The notes under the pieces are model-generated. The model was not told the origin of the DNA. It saw only the letters and a program-made list of their open reading frames with translations, and did no database searches. Both the position numbers and the translations under genes were made by a program. Below, one piece after another: positions 27,101 through 35,771 of a stretch of DNA of 64,000 nt (position 1 is the stretch's first letter; every line of letters starts with the position of its first letter). The stretch lies in contig NC_019676.1 in the NCBI RefSeq assembly GCF_000316625.1, forward strand, positions 1,971,001 to 2,035,000. The letters are read 5' to 3'. Source of the stretch: Nostoc sp. PCC 7107 (GTDB lineage: Bacteria; Cyanobacteriota; Cyanobacteriia; Cyanobacteriales; Nostocaceae).

Positions 27101-28094
27101 CAGTGTGACAGTGGCTGTTGATGACCCCACAGTAGGTAACACTCCCGATGCTGTAGCTAATTTCAATTTAGCTGTAACTAACGTTAACGAAGCCCCCATC
27201 GCTAGGAATGACAGCGCCACTACCACGGATATTCAACCAGTAATTATTAACGTGTTGGCAAATGATAGCGACCCAGATAGTAATGCGTTGACTATCAACA
27301 GTTTCACCAATCCCACAAGAGGTAATTTGGTGAGAAATAACGATAACACCTTTACCTACACACCAGAAATTGGCTTCACTGGCGCTGACAGTTTTACTTA
27401 TATCGTTAGTGATGGCAATCTAAGCACCACAGCTACAGTGAATCTCACCGTTACCCTTGGTAGTAACCAGATTAACGGCACTAACGGTAATAATATCTTG
27501 CTCGGAACTAGCAGAATTGACGTTATCCGAGGATTGGGCGGTAACGATATTATTAGCGGCTTAGGTAATAACGATGTCCTATATGGTGGCGATGGTAATG
27601 ATATACTCGATGGCGGGGCTGGTAACGACAGTCTCTATGGTGAAAATGGCAGTGATATTCTTTATGCTGGCGATGGCAATGACACCTTGAATGGTGGTGC
27701 TGGTAACGATATGCTGCTTGGTGATGCTGGTAATGACATTCTCATCGGCGGCTTAGGTAAAGATATTCTGGCTGGTGGAAATGGTAGAGACAGTTTCTAT
27801 CTCAATCGTGGGGCGGTAAATTCCGATATCATTACTGACTTTGTATCTGGGCTTGATAGTCTCGTTGTTTCTCAGTCAGAATTTGGACTTAATCAAGCAC
27901 TGGGTACACTTGACCCTGGTTTATTCCGTTTGGGTAGTAGTGCAACTGTAGCCAGCGATCGCTTTATCTACGACAGAAACACAGGTAAACTGTTCTTTGA
28001 TCAAGATGGTATTGGTAGTGTCGCTAAAGTTCAAATAGCGCAACTATCTAATCGACCAACTCTGAGCAATACCGATTTCACGGTGATTGCATAG
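24129..28094 (+). CDS. ExeM/NucH-like extracellular nuclease with RTX repeats
   Basis: A 1321-residue secreted multi-domain protein. Residues 1-200 form a beta-rich N-terminal domain; 210-320 a Calx-beta module; 325-600 an OB-like region with HISALNGQGVVNVAGIV; 607-905 an endonuclease/exonuclease/phosphatase domain with ATFNVENLD, LEEIQDN, GNHFNSKGG, LGDLNDFE and DSDHDPV, all catalytic positions present; 915-1015 cadherin-like; 1020-1105 an Ig-like repeat with NVLANDSDPDSN; and about 1117-1225 nine-residue RTX repeats (GGDGNDILD type) that bind calcium. With no Sec signal and RTX repeats at the end, type I secretion is expected. Extracellular DNA use or phosphate scavenging is inferred from relatives. 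Confidence 0.9.
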   Translation: MSIEFNGSYSENFDSLASSGSSGVLPSGWALLETGTSANVNGQYTAGTGSNNAADIYSFGATGSSERAFGTLRSGTLNPSIGASFTNTTGSTITTLNLSYRGEQWRLGAANRGSDRLDFQYSLNATSLNTGTWVDVDNLDFNSPVTTGTVGALDGNTNSSQITTTITGLNIPNGATFWFRWLDFDVTNADDGLAIDNFSLSTGVTPPAVPLVAIAATDATAAEAGTEPGTFRITRTGDTSNVLTVNYTVAGGANQTDYTPNLTSSVIIPAGQSFVDITITPVDDSLVEGNETVTLTLVDTADYDLSAIATATVTITDNDVAPGAVRIHDIQGTAHISALNGQGVVNVAGIVTAIASNGFYIQDPTPDNNDATSEGIFVFTGTTSAILSARAVGEALLVTGTVSEFRPANNSNNLTITQIGSNNSVQSLSVSAWTDAPTTTITPTILGNGGRTIPTQVINDDFATSGNVETGGDFDPVNEGIDFYESVEGMLVQINNAIATSPTGNFGTSEEIWVLPDNGANATSRTERGGSLITATDYNPERIQIDDLINGSVTLPGVNVGAQLSTITGVVNYDFNNYEVLVSSAPTVVQPSTLQREVTTLIGNADQLTVATFNVENLDPGDGATQFANLANRIVNNLRSPDILSLEEIQDNNGATNNGVVDASGTYQTLINAIAAAGGPRYEYRQIDPVNGTNGGEPGGNIRVGYLFNPQRVTFVDRPGGTSTTSISVTNVDGTPTLSTSPGLIDPTNPAFSSSRKPLVGEFVFNGQTVYLIGNHFNSKGGDQPLFGPSQPPGLSSEAQRQQQAIIVRNFVQEILAINPNANIAVLGDLNDFEFSNPINTLESAGLTSLIETLPANERYTYNFQGNAQVLDHILASQNLVNNLDGYDVVHINSEFFDQDSDHDPVIARFNLPPANQAPTTVTFNNAVTSINENSNTTNRIKVADISITDDGRGTNNLSLTGADASLFEIDNSVLYLRANTNLDFETQSNYSVTVAVDDPTVGNTPDAVANFNLAVTNVNEAPIARNDSATTTDIQPVIINVLANDSDPDSNALTINSFTNPTRGNLVRNNDNTFTYTPEIGFTGADSFTYIVSDGNLSTTATVNLTVTLGSNQINGTNGNNILLGTSRIDVIRGLGGNDIISGLGNNDVLYGGDGNDILDGGAGNDSLYGENGSDILYAGDGNDTLNGGAGNDMLLGDAGNDILIGGLGKDILAGGNGRDSFYLNRGAVNSDIITDFVSGLDSLVVSQSEFGLNQALGTLDPGLFRLGSSATVASDRFIYDRNTGKLFFDQDGIGSVAKVQIAQLSNRPTLSNTDFTVIA

Positions 28095-28171
28095 CTTAAT
28101 TAAAGCTTCTGGTAGGGTAGGACAGAAAGCCTACCCTAATAACTATACCTTTGTTATCAGTGTGAACTCTC

Positions 28172-28564
28172 TCAATACCAATCTGCGATCGCCAGCCCTG
28201 CAACCCTAGAGAACTCTTTGACATTATGAGTTATAAGAGTCGCCTGAAGTGCTACGGCTGTACCAGCAATTAAAATATCGAGCGCACCTATGGGTATACC
28301 TTGTTGCTCTAATTGAGCGCGAATAATCGCCGCAGCTAAAGCATGAGACTGATCAAACGATATCAGATTAACTTGACTCAATATTTGCTGAAGCTGTTGA
28401 GTGCGTTTTGCAGGTGAATTAGATTTAGCGATACCGACTTGTAATTCAAAGAGAACGATTGTGGAAATGACAATGTTTTGGGGAGAGACCTGAGCAAGAT
28501 TTTGAACAACATTTCCTTGACCTTTGAAATAGTAGATCAGAGTATTGGTATCCAAAACATACAT
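28172..28564 (-). CDS. PIN-domain toxin (VapC-like)
   Basis: A 130-residue PIN-domain ribonuclease-type protein. Acidic metal ligands are visible in MYVLDTNTL, VLFELQVGI and GALDILIAG, with the terminal THNVKEF motif. Such proteins are usually toxins that cut tRNA or rRNA. Its ATG directly abuts the TAA of the small gene upstream (TAAATG), the usual layout of a toxin-antitoxin pair. The length and start are consistent with VapC. Confidence 0.85.
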   Translation of the reverse strand: MYVLDTNTLIYYFKGQGNVVQNLAQVSPQNIVISTIVLFELQVGIAKSNSPAKRTQQLQQILSQVNLISFDQSHALAAAIIRAQLEQQGIPIGALDILIAGTAVALQATLITHNVKEFSRVAGLAIADWY

Positions 28565-28813
28565 TTAGAGACTCTCCCGTGGGATGTCTTGTCCTGAATT
28601 TGCCCGAATATCTTCTAAACTAGGAAAGTCCTGTCCCCAACTTCCAGCTAAGGAATAAACTAGTTCTGTCCATTGCTGTGGAGTGAATGTATTGCTTGGT
28701 TGATTGGCATTTAGGTATTTAGCACGAATAGATTCAGCAAAAGTGAGAATCTCACTAGCTTGGTCTTGAGGAAGAGATTTGACGAGTTCATAAATTTGTT
28801 CGGCGATAGTCAT
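28565..28813 (-). CDS. Antitoxin, DUF2281-like (VapB partner)
   Basis: An 82-residue protein with an N-terminal helical motif IYELVKSLPQDQASEILTFAE typical of DUF2281-type antitoxins. The acidic C-terminal part (FPSLEDIRANSGQD) would wrap the toxin. It is directly upstream of the PIN toxin with no spacer. As in such pairs, the antitoxin probably represses its own promoter with the toxin; no operator was identified. The DNA-binding portion is not obvious, so the subtype is uncertain. Confidence 0.75.
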   Translation of the reverse strand: MTIAEQIYELVKSLPQDQASEILTFAESIRAKYLNANQPSNTFTPQQWTELVYSLAGSWGQDFPSLEDIRANSGQDIPRESL

Positions 28814-28967
28814 ACAGAGTTACTGAGCAAGTAAATAAAACTAGACAACGTGCTATTTTGCCACAAAATATATTAACGTAAGTTTCCCACAGAGACACAA
28901 GTTAATTAGAATTGACAAAGTGCGATCGCTAGTACAACAAGGCAAAAGTAAAAAGTGAGCCACTGCG

Positions 28968-29693
28968 GTGAATATGACACCTCAAATCAATATCAGTTTG
29001 CCGTCAAAAGTTTCTCAAAGTTGGCAAAGTATGAAAGATTTTGTCCACCAAGAGGCTAACTCTGTGAGTAACTCCGCAGAACAACTTGGACAGTCATTGC
29101 AGCAGACAGCAACGACAACCCTAGAACAAGCTAAATCTTCCATTGGACAAGGGTTACAAACCGCTGACCAGTTTAAGAATACAACATCAGGCGCAATTGA
29201 AACTGCGATCGCCTCTTCCATCAATGATTGGCTGACACAACATCCCATTATGCTGCGTCTACTTCATACACTCAATTGGGCAGCAAATCACCCTATTATC
29301 AGTTTAGTAATTTTTCTGTTTAGTCTGGCTATGCTGTTTAGTATTATTAACGCCATTATGCGTTTATTTACAACAGCAAGTTTTTCTATTTTGCAAGCAC
29401 CCTTAAAATTATTACAAGCTTTAATTAGAGTTATATTCCTGACCTTAGCTAAAGTTGGTGGTTTTACTTTTAATAAAATCACCAATCATCATCAAATAGA
29501 TAATACAAATACTATTCAAAGTATTTATCAAGATAAACATCAAAGATTAGCAGAAATTTCTTCTCGGTTAGAAGCACTGCAACAAGAACAACAGCAACTT
29601 TTACAAGAAGCCGCCGAAATCATCGCCACAGACACCACAAATCTCGAAACTAAACAAATTAGATTCCCTCAAAATCACATCAACATGACTTAA
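28968..29693 (+). CDS. Membrane protein with coiled-coil C-terminus, unknown
   Basis: A 241-residue protein not matched to a family. The first 95 residues are polar and Ser/Gln-rich. Residues 105-165 hold one or two hydrophobic segments (HPIISLVIFLFSLAMLFSII and APLKLLQALIRVIFLTLAKV). The last 50 residues form a likely coiled coil (ISSRLEALQQEQQQLLQEAA). The start may be the GTG at 28968 or the ATG six bases later; neither has a strong ribosome-binding site. The amphipathic repeats in the N-terminal part recall stress-type apolipoprotein-like proteins, but this is only an impression. Confidence 0.65.
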   Translation: MNMTPQINISLPSKVSQSWQSMKDFVHQEANSVSNSAEQLGQSLQQTATTTLEQAKSSIGQGLQTADQFKNTTSGAIETAIASSINDWLTQHPIMLRLLHTLNWAANHPIISLVIFLFSLAMLFSIINAIMRLFTTASFSILQAPLKLLQALIRVIFLTLAKVGGFTFNKITNHHQIDNTNTIQSIYQDKHQRLAEISSRLEALQQEQQQLLQEAAEIIATDTTNLETKQIRFPQNHINMT

Positions 29694-29733
29694 ATAAAAA
29701 ACCTCCGCGTAACTCCGCGCCTACCTCAGCGAC

Positions 29734-29774
29734 GGCAGTCGCTTTATGCCGGGGAACCCGTCCACCGCGCTGCC
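29734..29774. repeat. Palindromic dispersed element, copy 1
   Basis: A 41-base element starting GGCAGTCGCT, with GGGGAACCC inside, ending CGCGCTGCC and followed by TCACCTT. A relative at 52063-52102 starts GCCAG and ends CTGGC: the outer stem changed on both sides together. It lies between the convergent membrane protein and FAD enzyme genes. Confidence 0.7.
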
Positions 29775-29800
29775 TCACCTTTGCGTTGCAAAAAACCTCA

Positions 29801-30940
29801 TTAAACCTGCATAAGTCCCGTAATCACTTCATCTTCTCTACCAGCAACAAAATTAGCAAAACGTTGTGCTAAAGGTGGTACAAAAACTAAGGGATTGCTA
29901 AATCCAGAGAAAATATACACACCATCAATCTCTGGAACAGCACCAATCACAAAACGTTTGTTACTAAACGCCACTAAACACTTATGCCAAGTTCCTGATA
30001 AGCTGCCTAAAGCTGGTAAGACTTGCGTGATACTTTTTCTCAGCCATTGTTCGCTTTCTTCTGAATTAATTTGTGCATGAGGATTTGTCAGCACGCGACT
30101 AATTTGTCCCAAGCGCAAGCTACCATCTAAAAATTGAACTGTGCCTACATCTAATATGGGTGATGCTAATTCTTTATCAGGTTGATTCCACAGTTCATCA
30201 ACTTGTATAGATACGGATTCTAATTCAAATCTTTGCAAATTAGCGGGCATGACTAAAGTATGTAACCGCAAATCAACAGGCGGAATTTCAATCATTTCTG
30301 CATGGGTAAAATATACCTTGATAGAAACCCCGACTGATTTGAGTAATTGTCGGCTAAGTCCACCAGCACAAATCACTACGTTAGCGCTGTGATAATTTGC
30401 GGTATTTGTTTGGACACCACCTCTAACAACCTGCAAAACTTGACTAATCTGGATTTCACCGCCAGCACGTAAAAAAGCTTGTATATAAGCTTGTGCGGTT
30501 TTTTGGGGATGAATATGGCCATGTTTGACAGTTAACCCACCGGAAATAACTTCCCGATTTAATAGTGGTTCTAACTCACAAGCTGCTTGTACACTCAGTA
30601 ACCGCGGTGGAATTGCACATTTAGCATAAACCCTAGCTGCTGCTTCTGGGTTGCTATCGGCGGAAATCGTCAGTAATAAATCTAATTCCCGCAACTGAAT
30701 ATCAGCATCTAATTCTTGAGACAGAATTTGGTAACGGGCGATCGCTTCTTGGCATAATTGACAAGTGAGTGGTGTTGTCCCCGACCAATAAGCTAATCCA
30801 CCATAACTATATCGAGTTGCATTGTCTGGTGTGGCGTGTTGTTCTAATAACAGTACACTCAAGCCGACTTTGACTAATTCATAGGCAAGTGTAGCACCTG
30901 TAATTCCGCCACCAACTACAATCCAGTCGTAGGTTTTCAT
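29801..30940 (-). CDS. FAD-dependent amine/glycine oxidase-like oxidoreductase
   Basis: A 379-residue DAO-family flavoprotein. The Rossmann motif VVGGGITGATLAYELVKVG opens the protein, ANVVICAGGLSRQLL closes the second FAD-binding part, and the C-terminal FSGFSNPLVFVPPLAQRFA is typical of ThiO/glycine-oxidase relatives. It oxidises an amino acid or amine of unknown identity. It is divergent from the GNAT gene at 30960, with only 19 bases between the starts, so the two probably share a control region. Confidence 0.82.
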   Translation of the reverse strand: MKTYDWIVVGGGITGATLAYELVKVGLSVLLLEQHATPDNATRYSYGGLAYWSGTTPLTCQLCQEAIARYQILSQELDADIQLRELDLLLTISADSNPEAAARVYAKCAIPPRLLSVQAACELEPLLNREVISGGLTVKHGHIHPQKTAQAYIQAFLRAGGEIQISQVLQVVRGGVQTNTANYHSANVVICAGGLSRQLLKSVGVSIKVYFTHAEMIEIPPVDLRLHTLVMPANLQRFELESVSIQVDELWNQPDKELASPILDVGTVQFLDGSLRLGQISRVLTNPHAQINSEESEQWLRKSITQVLPALGSLSGTWHKCLVAFSNKRFVIGAVPEIDGVYIFSGFSNPLVFVPPLAQRFANFVAGREDEVITGLMQV

Positions 30941-30959
30941 TCAATATAAGGAATTTATT

Positions 30960-31466
30960 TTGCTAAAAATTATTCAATTCGAGAGCGAACAAGATAAAAT
31001 TCATCTGCAAAATTTATTTTTTGAATATTTTAGCTGGATAAACTTAATGTGGAGCCATGAATTTCATCTAAGTTTTGATGTTAATGCTTATTTAGAGGAA
31101 TCTCTTGCTCAACTAGATGAATTTATGCCACCAGTAGGACGCTTACTTTTGGCCAAATATAAAGGCAAAATCGTTGGTTGTGTTGGCTTACGCAGAATTG
31201 ATGAGGGAATTGGTGAAATAAAAAGAATGTATGTCAAGCCAAAATTTCGGGAAAAAGGTATCGGTAAAGCTTTGTTAGAAAATATCATCTATGAAGCTGC
31301 CAATATTGGTTACTCCAAACTGCGCTTAGATACTGCTCCTTTTACTAAAGAAGCCCAAACACTCTATCATTCACTGGGGTTTCAAGATATTGAACCATAT
31401 TTTGCCAAACATGAAGTGCCGCCAGAATACCGAGCCAACTGGATTTTTATGGAATTGAGACTTTAA
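30960..31466 (+). CDS. GNAT family N-acetyltransferase
   Basis: A 168-residue acetyltransferase with the acetyl-CoA pyrophosphate-binding motif KPKFREKGIGKALLE (R/Q-x-x-G-x-G/A) near residues 94-108 and preceding strand GEIKRMYV. The C-terminal ALYHSLGFQ-type motif (TLYHSLGFQDIEPY) completes the fold. The start is TTG, with AAGGA about 9 bases upstream overlapping the leader of the divergent flavoprotein gene. Substrate unknown. Confidence 0.82.
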   Translation: MLKIIQFESEQDKIHLQNLFFEYFSWINLMWSHEFHLSFDVNAYLEESLAQLDEFMPPVGRLLLAKYKGKIVGCVGLRRIDEGIGEIKRMYVKPKFREKGIGKALLENIIYEAANIGYSKLRLDTAPFTKEAQTLYHSLGFQDIEPYFAKHEVPPEYRANWIFMELRL

Positions 31467-31653
31467 TTAGGCAAAATGGTAGAAATGATGAGCTTCACTT
31501 AACTAAATCTAGTTTTTAGCTATTATCGAACAACTTGACCGTTATTCAGCCATTGATAGAATCAATTCCTTCTATACCTATTATGGGTAAAGATTTATGA
31601 AGAAAATATAACAAAATTGCATATAATAATCTCATTCACACACATAAGTATTT

Positions 31654-33351
31654 TTGCTTACTGCCATGATAGCGGATGGATTTCCTTGGCTAACTACGAT
31701 TATTATGTTGCCACTTGTGGCTTCGATACTCATCCCTGTGCTGCCTGATAAAGACGGCAAGCTTGTGCGATGGTATGCCCTAGGTGTGGCGATCGCAGAT
31801 TTTATCTTGATGTGCTACGCTTTTTGGCAGCATTACGATGCCAGCAATGCAACTTTTCAACTCGTGGAGAAATATGCTTGGTTGCCTCAGCTAGGGCTGA
31901 GTTGGGCAGTTTCAGTCGATGGAATATCCGCGCCACTGGTGTTATTGGCAGGGCTGGTGACAACACTTTCGATATTTGCAGCCTGGCAAGTTAACCTCAA
32001 GCCACGCCTGTTTTACTTCTTGATGTTGCTGTTATACAGCGCCCAAATCGGAGTGTTCGTTGCCCAAGACTTATTATTATTCTTTATTATGTGGGAACTA
32101 GAACTGGTTCCTGTTTACCTACTTGTATCAATTTGGGGTGGTCAAAAACGCCGCTACGCCGCGACAAAATTCTTACTTTATACCGCCGCCGCTTCCATTT
32201 TTATCCTCGTTGCAGGGCTGGCAATGGCTCTCTATGGCGATAATACAACCTTCGATATAGTCGAACTTGGTGCTAAGAATTATCCTTTGGCTTTAGAACT
32301 GTGGTTATATGCAGGACTGTTAATTGCTTTTGGTGTCAAGTTAGCTATATTTCCCCTGCATACATGGTTGCCTGATGCCCACGGTGAAGCATCTGCCCCT
32401 GTATCCATGCTGTTAGCAGGGGTTCTACTCAAAATGGGCGGATATGGATTAATTCGCCTCAATTTAGAATTGTTATCTGATGCCCATGTTTACTTTGCAC
32501 CAGTCCTGGCAACTCTCGGCGTAATCAACATTATTTATGGTGCATTAAACTCCTTTGCTCAGAAGAACATGAAGCGCCGCCTGGCTTATTCCTCTATTTC
32601 CCACATGGGCTTTGTCTTGTTAGGTATTGCCTCCTTCACTGATGTCGGTGTTAGTGGAGCAATGCTGCAAATGCTTTCTCACGGTTTAATTGCCGCAGTA
32701 TTATTCTTCTTAGCCGGTGTGACCTACGATCGCACCCATACAATGGCAATGGAAAGTATGGGCGGTATTGGCCAAGTCATGCCAAAAGTCTTTGCTTTAT
32801 TCACCGCTGGCGCAATGGCATCACTAGCCCTTCCTGGTATGAGTGGCTTTGTGAGCGAACTTCAGGTATTTGTAGGCATTACCACCAGCGATATCTACAG
32901 TTCCACATTCTGCACAGTCATGGTGTTCTTAGCCGCTGTGGGAGTTATCCTTACCCCTATTTATCTGCTTTCGATGTTGAGACAAGTATTTTATGGTACT
33001 AGTGCAGAACTCACCTGTGATATCAACAATGCTTCTTTAGAAAATCAAGAAGATGAGGGAACAGTTTGCTTCGGTACAGACTGTCTCCTACCTAGCGAAG
33101 CAGTTTATAGAGATGCTCAACCGCGGGAAATATTTATCGCCGCTTGTTTCTTGGTGTTGATTATTGGTTTTGGTCTTTATCCCAAGCTGGCTACGCAAAT
33201 GTACGATGTGAAAACTGTGGCTGTTAACACTCAAGTACGCCAATCATATATTCAATTTGCCCAAGCTAATCCCAAAATCTATGCGAAGGGATTCTTTTCT
33301 CCCGAAATCGCCCAGCCGGAAACTGCACCTGTTTTTGGCGTGATTAAATAA
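31654..33351 (+). CDS. ndhD: NDH-1 subunit 4 (NdhD)
   Basis: A roughly 561-565-residue polytopic proton-pumping subunit of the photosynthetic NDH-1 complex in the thylakoid membrane. Signatures are [38 protein letters not shown] and [17 protein letters not shown]; about 13-14 membrane segments fit. The extra hydrophilic loop with [15 protein letters not shown] and [15 protein letters not shown] before the last segments is like NdhD2-type respiratory paralogues in Nostoc, but subtype is inferred. The frame can start at TTG 31654; the ATG at 31666 ([10 protein letters not shown]) is also plausible. A HIP1-containing terminator follows. Confidence 0.9.
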   Translation: MLTAMIADGFPWLTTIIMLPLVASILIPVLPDKDGKLVRWYALGVAIADFILMCYAFWQHYDASNATFQLVEKYAWLPQLGLSWAVSVDGISAPLVLLAGLVTTLSIFAAWQVNLKPRLFYFLMLLLYSAQIGVFVAQDLLLFFIMWELELVPVYLLVSIWGGQKRRYAATKFLLYTAAASIFILVAGLAMALYGDNTTFDIVELGAKNYPLALELWLYAGLLIAFGVKLAIFPLHTWLPDAHGEASAPVSMLLAGVLLKMGGYGLIRLNLELLSDAHVYFAPVLATLGVINIIYGALNSFAQKNMKRRLAYSSISHMGFVLLGIASFTDVGVSGAMLQMLSHGLIAAVLFFLAGVTYDRTHTMAMESMGGIGQVMPKVFALFTAGAMASLALPGMSGFVSELQVFVGITTSDIYSSTFCTVMVFLAAVGVILTPIYLLSMLRQVFYGTSAELTCDINNASLENQEDEGTVCFGTDCLLPSEAVYRDAQPREIFIAACFLVLIIGFGLYPKLATQMYDVKTVAVNTQVRQSYIQFAQANPKIYAKGFFSPEIAQPETAPVFGVIK

Positions 33352-33378
33352 TAAGTTCCATATCTAAAATGATAATTC

Positions 33379-33412
33379 AGCGATCGCCTAACAATAGAGC
33401 GATCGCTTTTTT
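33379..33412 (+). terminator. Rho-independent terminator built from two HIP1 sites
   Basis: AGCGATCGC at 33379-33387 pairs with GCGATCGCT at 33399-33407, followed by a run of T. It lies 28 bases after ndhD. Both arms contain the HIP1 octamer. Confidence 0.8.
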
Positions 33413-33471
33413 AATTGCTATCTTCCCAAATATCGAGCAAACTGAATTGTGAAATAATTAGATTTGTCAGC

Positions 33472-33978
33472 ATGAACATCCGCTGTGAAAGCCCACAAGA
33501 TTATTTAGCGATCGCTGAGGTAAATACATTAGCATTTGGGCAAGATAACGAAGCTAAACTAATTGCAAAAATTCGATGTTCTGATCGCTATATTCCAGAA
33601 CTGTCCGTAGTTGCAGAAATTGACAATTTTGTAGTTGGTCACATTCTTTTTAGCTACATTGACTTGGTGGGTCAAGAAACACTAAAAGTGCTTGGTTTAG
33701 CACCTCTAGCAATTCATCCACAATTTCAAAACCAAGGAATTGGCAGTGCATTAGTCAAAGCTGGGCTAGCAATAGCTGAAACCAAAAAAGCACCCCTTGT
33801 AATTGTACTGGGTCATCCTCATTTCTATTCTCGCTTTGGTTTTCAATCATCGAGTGTCTATGAAATTGAATCTCCCTTTCCAGTACCAGAAGATGTATTC
33901 ATGGTTAAACTATTGAAAAGCTATCAGGAAAGATATAAAGGAAAAGTTGTTTATCCATCAGCTTTTAATGAAGTTTAA
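33472..33978 (+). CDS. GNAT N-acetyltransferase, YhbS-like
   Basis: About 168 residues from the ATG at 33472 (MNIRCESPQDYLAIAEVN). An upstream frame of 19 codons includes the terminator neighbourhood and is discarded. The acetyl-CoA motif is IHPQFQNQGIGSALVKAGL; the C-terminal GHPHFYSRFGF is the signature of YhbS-like acetyltransferases, which act on unknown small molecules or proteins. A probably independent gene. Confidence 0.82.
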   Translation: MNIRCESPQDYLAIAEVNTLAFGQDNEAKLIAKIRCSDRYIPELSVVAEIDNFVVGHILFSYIDLVGQETLKVLGLAPLAIHPQFQNQGIGSALVKAGLAIAETKKAPLVIVLGHPHFYSRFGFQSSSVYEIESPFPVPEDVFMVKLLKSYQERYKGKVVYPSAFNEV

Positions 33979-34196
33979 CCTTAAAAAACTTCTCGAAGGC
34001 GATCTTCCTTTCGATATTGCCCACTGTGCTATGTCTGGTAGACAATCATGCAAGAAAAAATGACTTAATACCACTTCTACCCATAAAATCTGCATCATAC
34101 ATGGCCAGCTTCATCCAAATACCTACTTTTAGATATATGACTATTCGCCTTGTCACTAGTTAATCTAAAACCAGAGACTACAACAAATATAAGGAT

Positions 34197-34379
34197 ATGA
34201 ATAAAACATTAATCACTAGTGTGATTTTTACAATGTTAATTTTATTGATTGTTTATCCTTTTGCTGTCCTTGCTAGTTTAATGATTGTGTTGTTAACATC
34301 AGCAACTTTCTGGTTTGTCAAAAATTTATTACAAACGATGGTTAGTGGTAATGTTCAGTCAACAGAAGAAGGAAAGTAA
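34197..34379 (+). CDS. Small membrane protein
   Basis: A 60-residue frame with a long hydrophobic core (ILLIVYPFAVLASLMIVLLT), then a polar tail, so one or two membrane segments. AAGGAT directly precedes the ATG at very short distance, which is weak support. It is close to the end of the convergent pcxA gene. Family not recognised. Confidence 0.45.
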   Translation: MNKTLITSVIFTMLILLIVYPFAVLASLMIVLLTSATFWFVKNLLQTMVSGNVQSTEEGK

Positions 34380-34413
34380 TTGCTATCAAGCTCATCTGAA
34401 TTAATTAGTATTA

Positions 34414-35685
34414 CTACTCGTTCATTTCTTTGTATGTAGCTAGTGCTGAAGGTGACAAGCGACTGAGATAACGGAATATCCAGTATTTAACAACCGTATC
34501 TAAAATCACAGGAAATGTAGCAATAAATAGAAATATCAAACTTTCATTCGGTGCTACACCAAGATGTTCGGCTAAACCTTCAAGAATGACTTCCCAGCCA
34601 TGTGGTGAGTGGAATCCAACAAATATATCCGTGAACAAAATAATTACAAAGGCTTTGGCACTATCGCTCAAACCAAAGATAATTTCATCCATAAAAGACT
34701 TAATAGCCGCAATTTCTCTTTTTCCATTAGCTACTACTACTGCAAACGCTACTAAGGAAATAAAATCAGCAAAAATATTACTAATAGCATCTTTACTTTT
34801 CCACCGAAATTCTTGAGCTATTTCTATAGCTTTCTCTTTGACACTTGCCTCAATTTCCTCTGAAGATAAAACCGGAGCTTTCTTGAGCAAACTTTGAAAT
34901 TTTAATTTTTCTTCAAAATTTTTTAACTCTTTGAAGGCTTCTTCCTCCATTTCGGAATTAATGAAAATTGAAGTATTATGCGTACTTCTCATATTCGCTA
35001 CTATCGGACTAACTAAAAATTCTTTAGATAATTGCCGTGTTAATAAAGGAATAACAATAAGAAGAATTAAAAACCTAATCGAGGTTCTAGTCCGATTTTG
35101 AGAAATGTGGTAATTCCGAATAAAGTCTGCTTCAGCCTGGGGAGAAAAGTCAGTGGTAATTCTATTAATTGTTCTACCGATAGAACTGGGAAGAAATCCT
35201 ATACTTTGATTGCTGCCGCTAGGATTGATTAGATTAGATGTATTCTGGTAAATTTCACCATCAATTTTTATAGGTTGCGAGATTGATTGTTTATTTATAT
35301 TGCTAATTATTACTGTTTGTTGCTGATATTTATCGATAACTTTATCAATAAACTGAAGTTTATCTAATAAAACTGGATTAGAGATTTCTAGTAGTGACCG
35401 ACTAGCCTGAAATTCTGCTAATCTCAGTTTAATAATAGTTAAATTTTGTGTAAGTATACTCTGCCAATAAGATATGACATTGGGTGTCTCATTTACGGAT
35501 GCGGTAGCAATGATTTGACCGTTAAAATACTCTATCTCAATATTTCTGATTTTCTGTGCAGCCTCGTAAGCTTGTGTCAGCGATCGCTCTGGTGTATTCA
35601 TAAACCATTGCTTCATCGCTTCCCAATATTCAGATACTTTTTGCAGCAGCAAATCACTATTCTTTATAAACAAAAAATTCTTCAT
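34414..35685 (-). CDS. pcxA: Proton extrusion protein PcxA (CemA/Ycf10 family)
   Basis: A 423-residue protein of the PcxA/CemA family needed for light-induced proton extrusion and, indirectly, CO2 uptake. The N-terminal half is soluble; the family's C-terminal membrane part is complete, with RFLILLIVIPLLTRQL, FVIILFTDIFVGFHSPHGWE and ATFPVILDTVVKYWIFRYLS in order, including the conserved HSPHGWE block. It is on the same strand as the downstream-oriented carbonic anhydrase but separated from it by a strong terminator at 35714-35755, so it is probably its own transcription unit. Gene context is inorganic carbon handling. Confidence 0.9.
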   Translation of the reverse strand: MKNFLFIKNSDLLLQKVSEYWEAMKQWFMNTPERSLTQAYEAAQKIRNIEIEYFNGQIIATASVNETPNVISYWQSILTQNLTIIKLRLAEFQASRSLLEISNPVLLDKLQFIDKVIDKYQQQTVIISNINKQSISQPIKIDGEIYQNTSNLINPSGSNQSIGFLPSSIGRTINRITTDFSPQAEADFIRNYHISQNRTRTSIRFLILLIVIPLLTRQLSKEFLVSPIVANMRSTHNTSIFINSEMEEEAFKELKNFEEKLKFQSLLKKAPVLSSEEIEASVKEKAIEIAQEFRWKSKDAISNIFADFISLVAFAVVVANGKREIAAIKSFMDEIIFGLSDSAKAFVIILFTDIFVGFHSPHGWEVILEGLAEHLGVAPNESLIFLFIATFPVILDTVVKYWIFRYLSRLSPSALATYKEMNE

Positions 35686-35713
35686 TGCCGAATTCAGGGT
35701 AATCTAAAATTAA

Positions 35714-35755
35714 GATAGGGTAATAATGAGTTTAAAATCTCACTATTACCCTATC
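35714..35755 (-). terminator. Rho-independent terminator, 17-bp arms
   Basis: Positions 35714-35730 and 35739-35755 are reverse complements with one mismatch around an 8-nt loop; reading on the minus strand, TTAATTTT follows. It ends the carbonic anhydrase transcript before pcxA. Confidence 0.8.
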
Positions 35756-35771
35756 AAACATTAATAATTAA

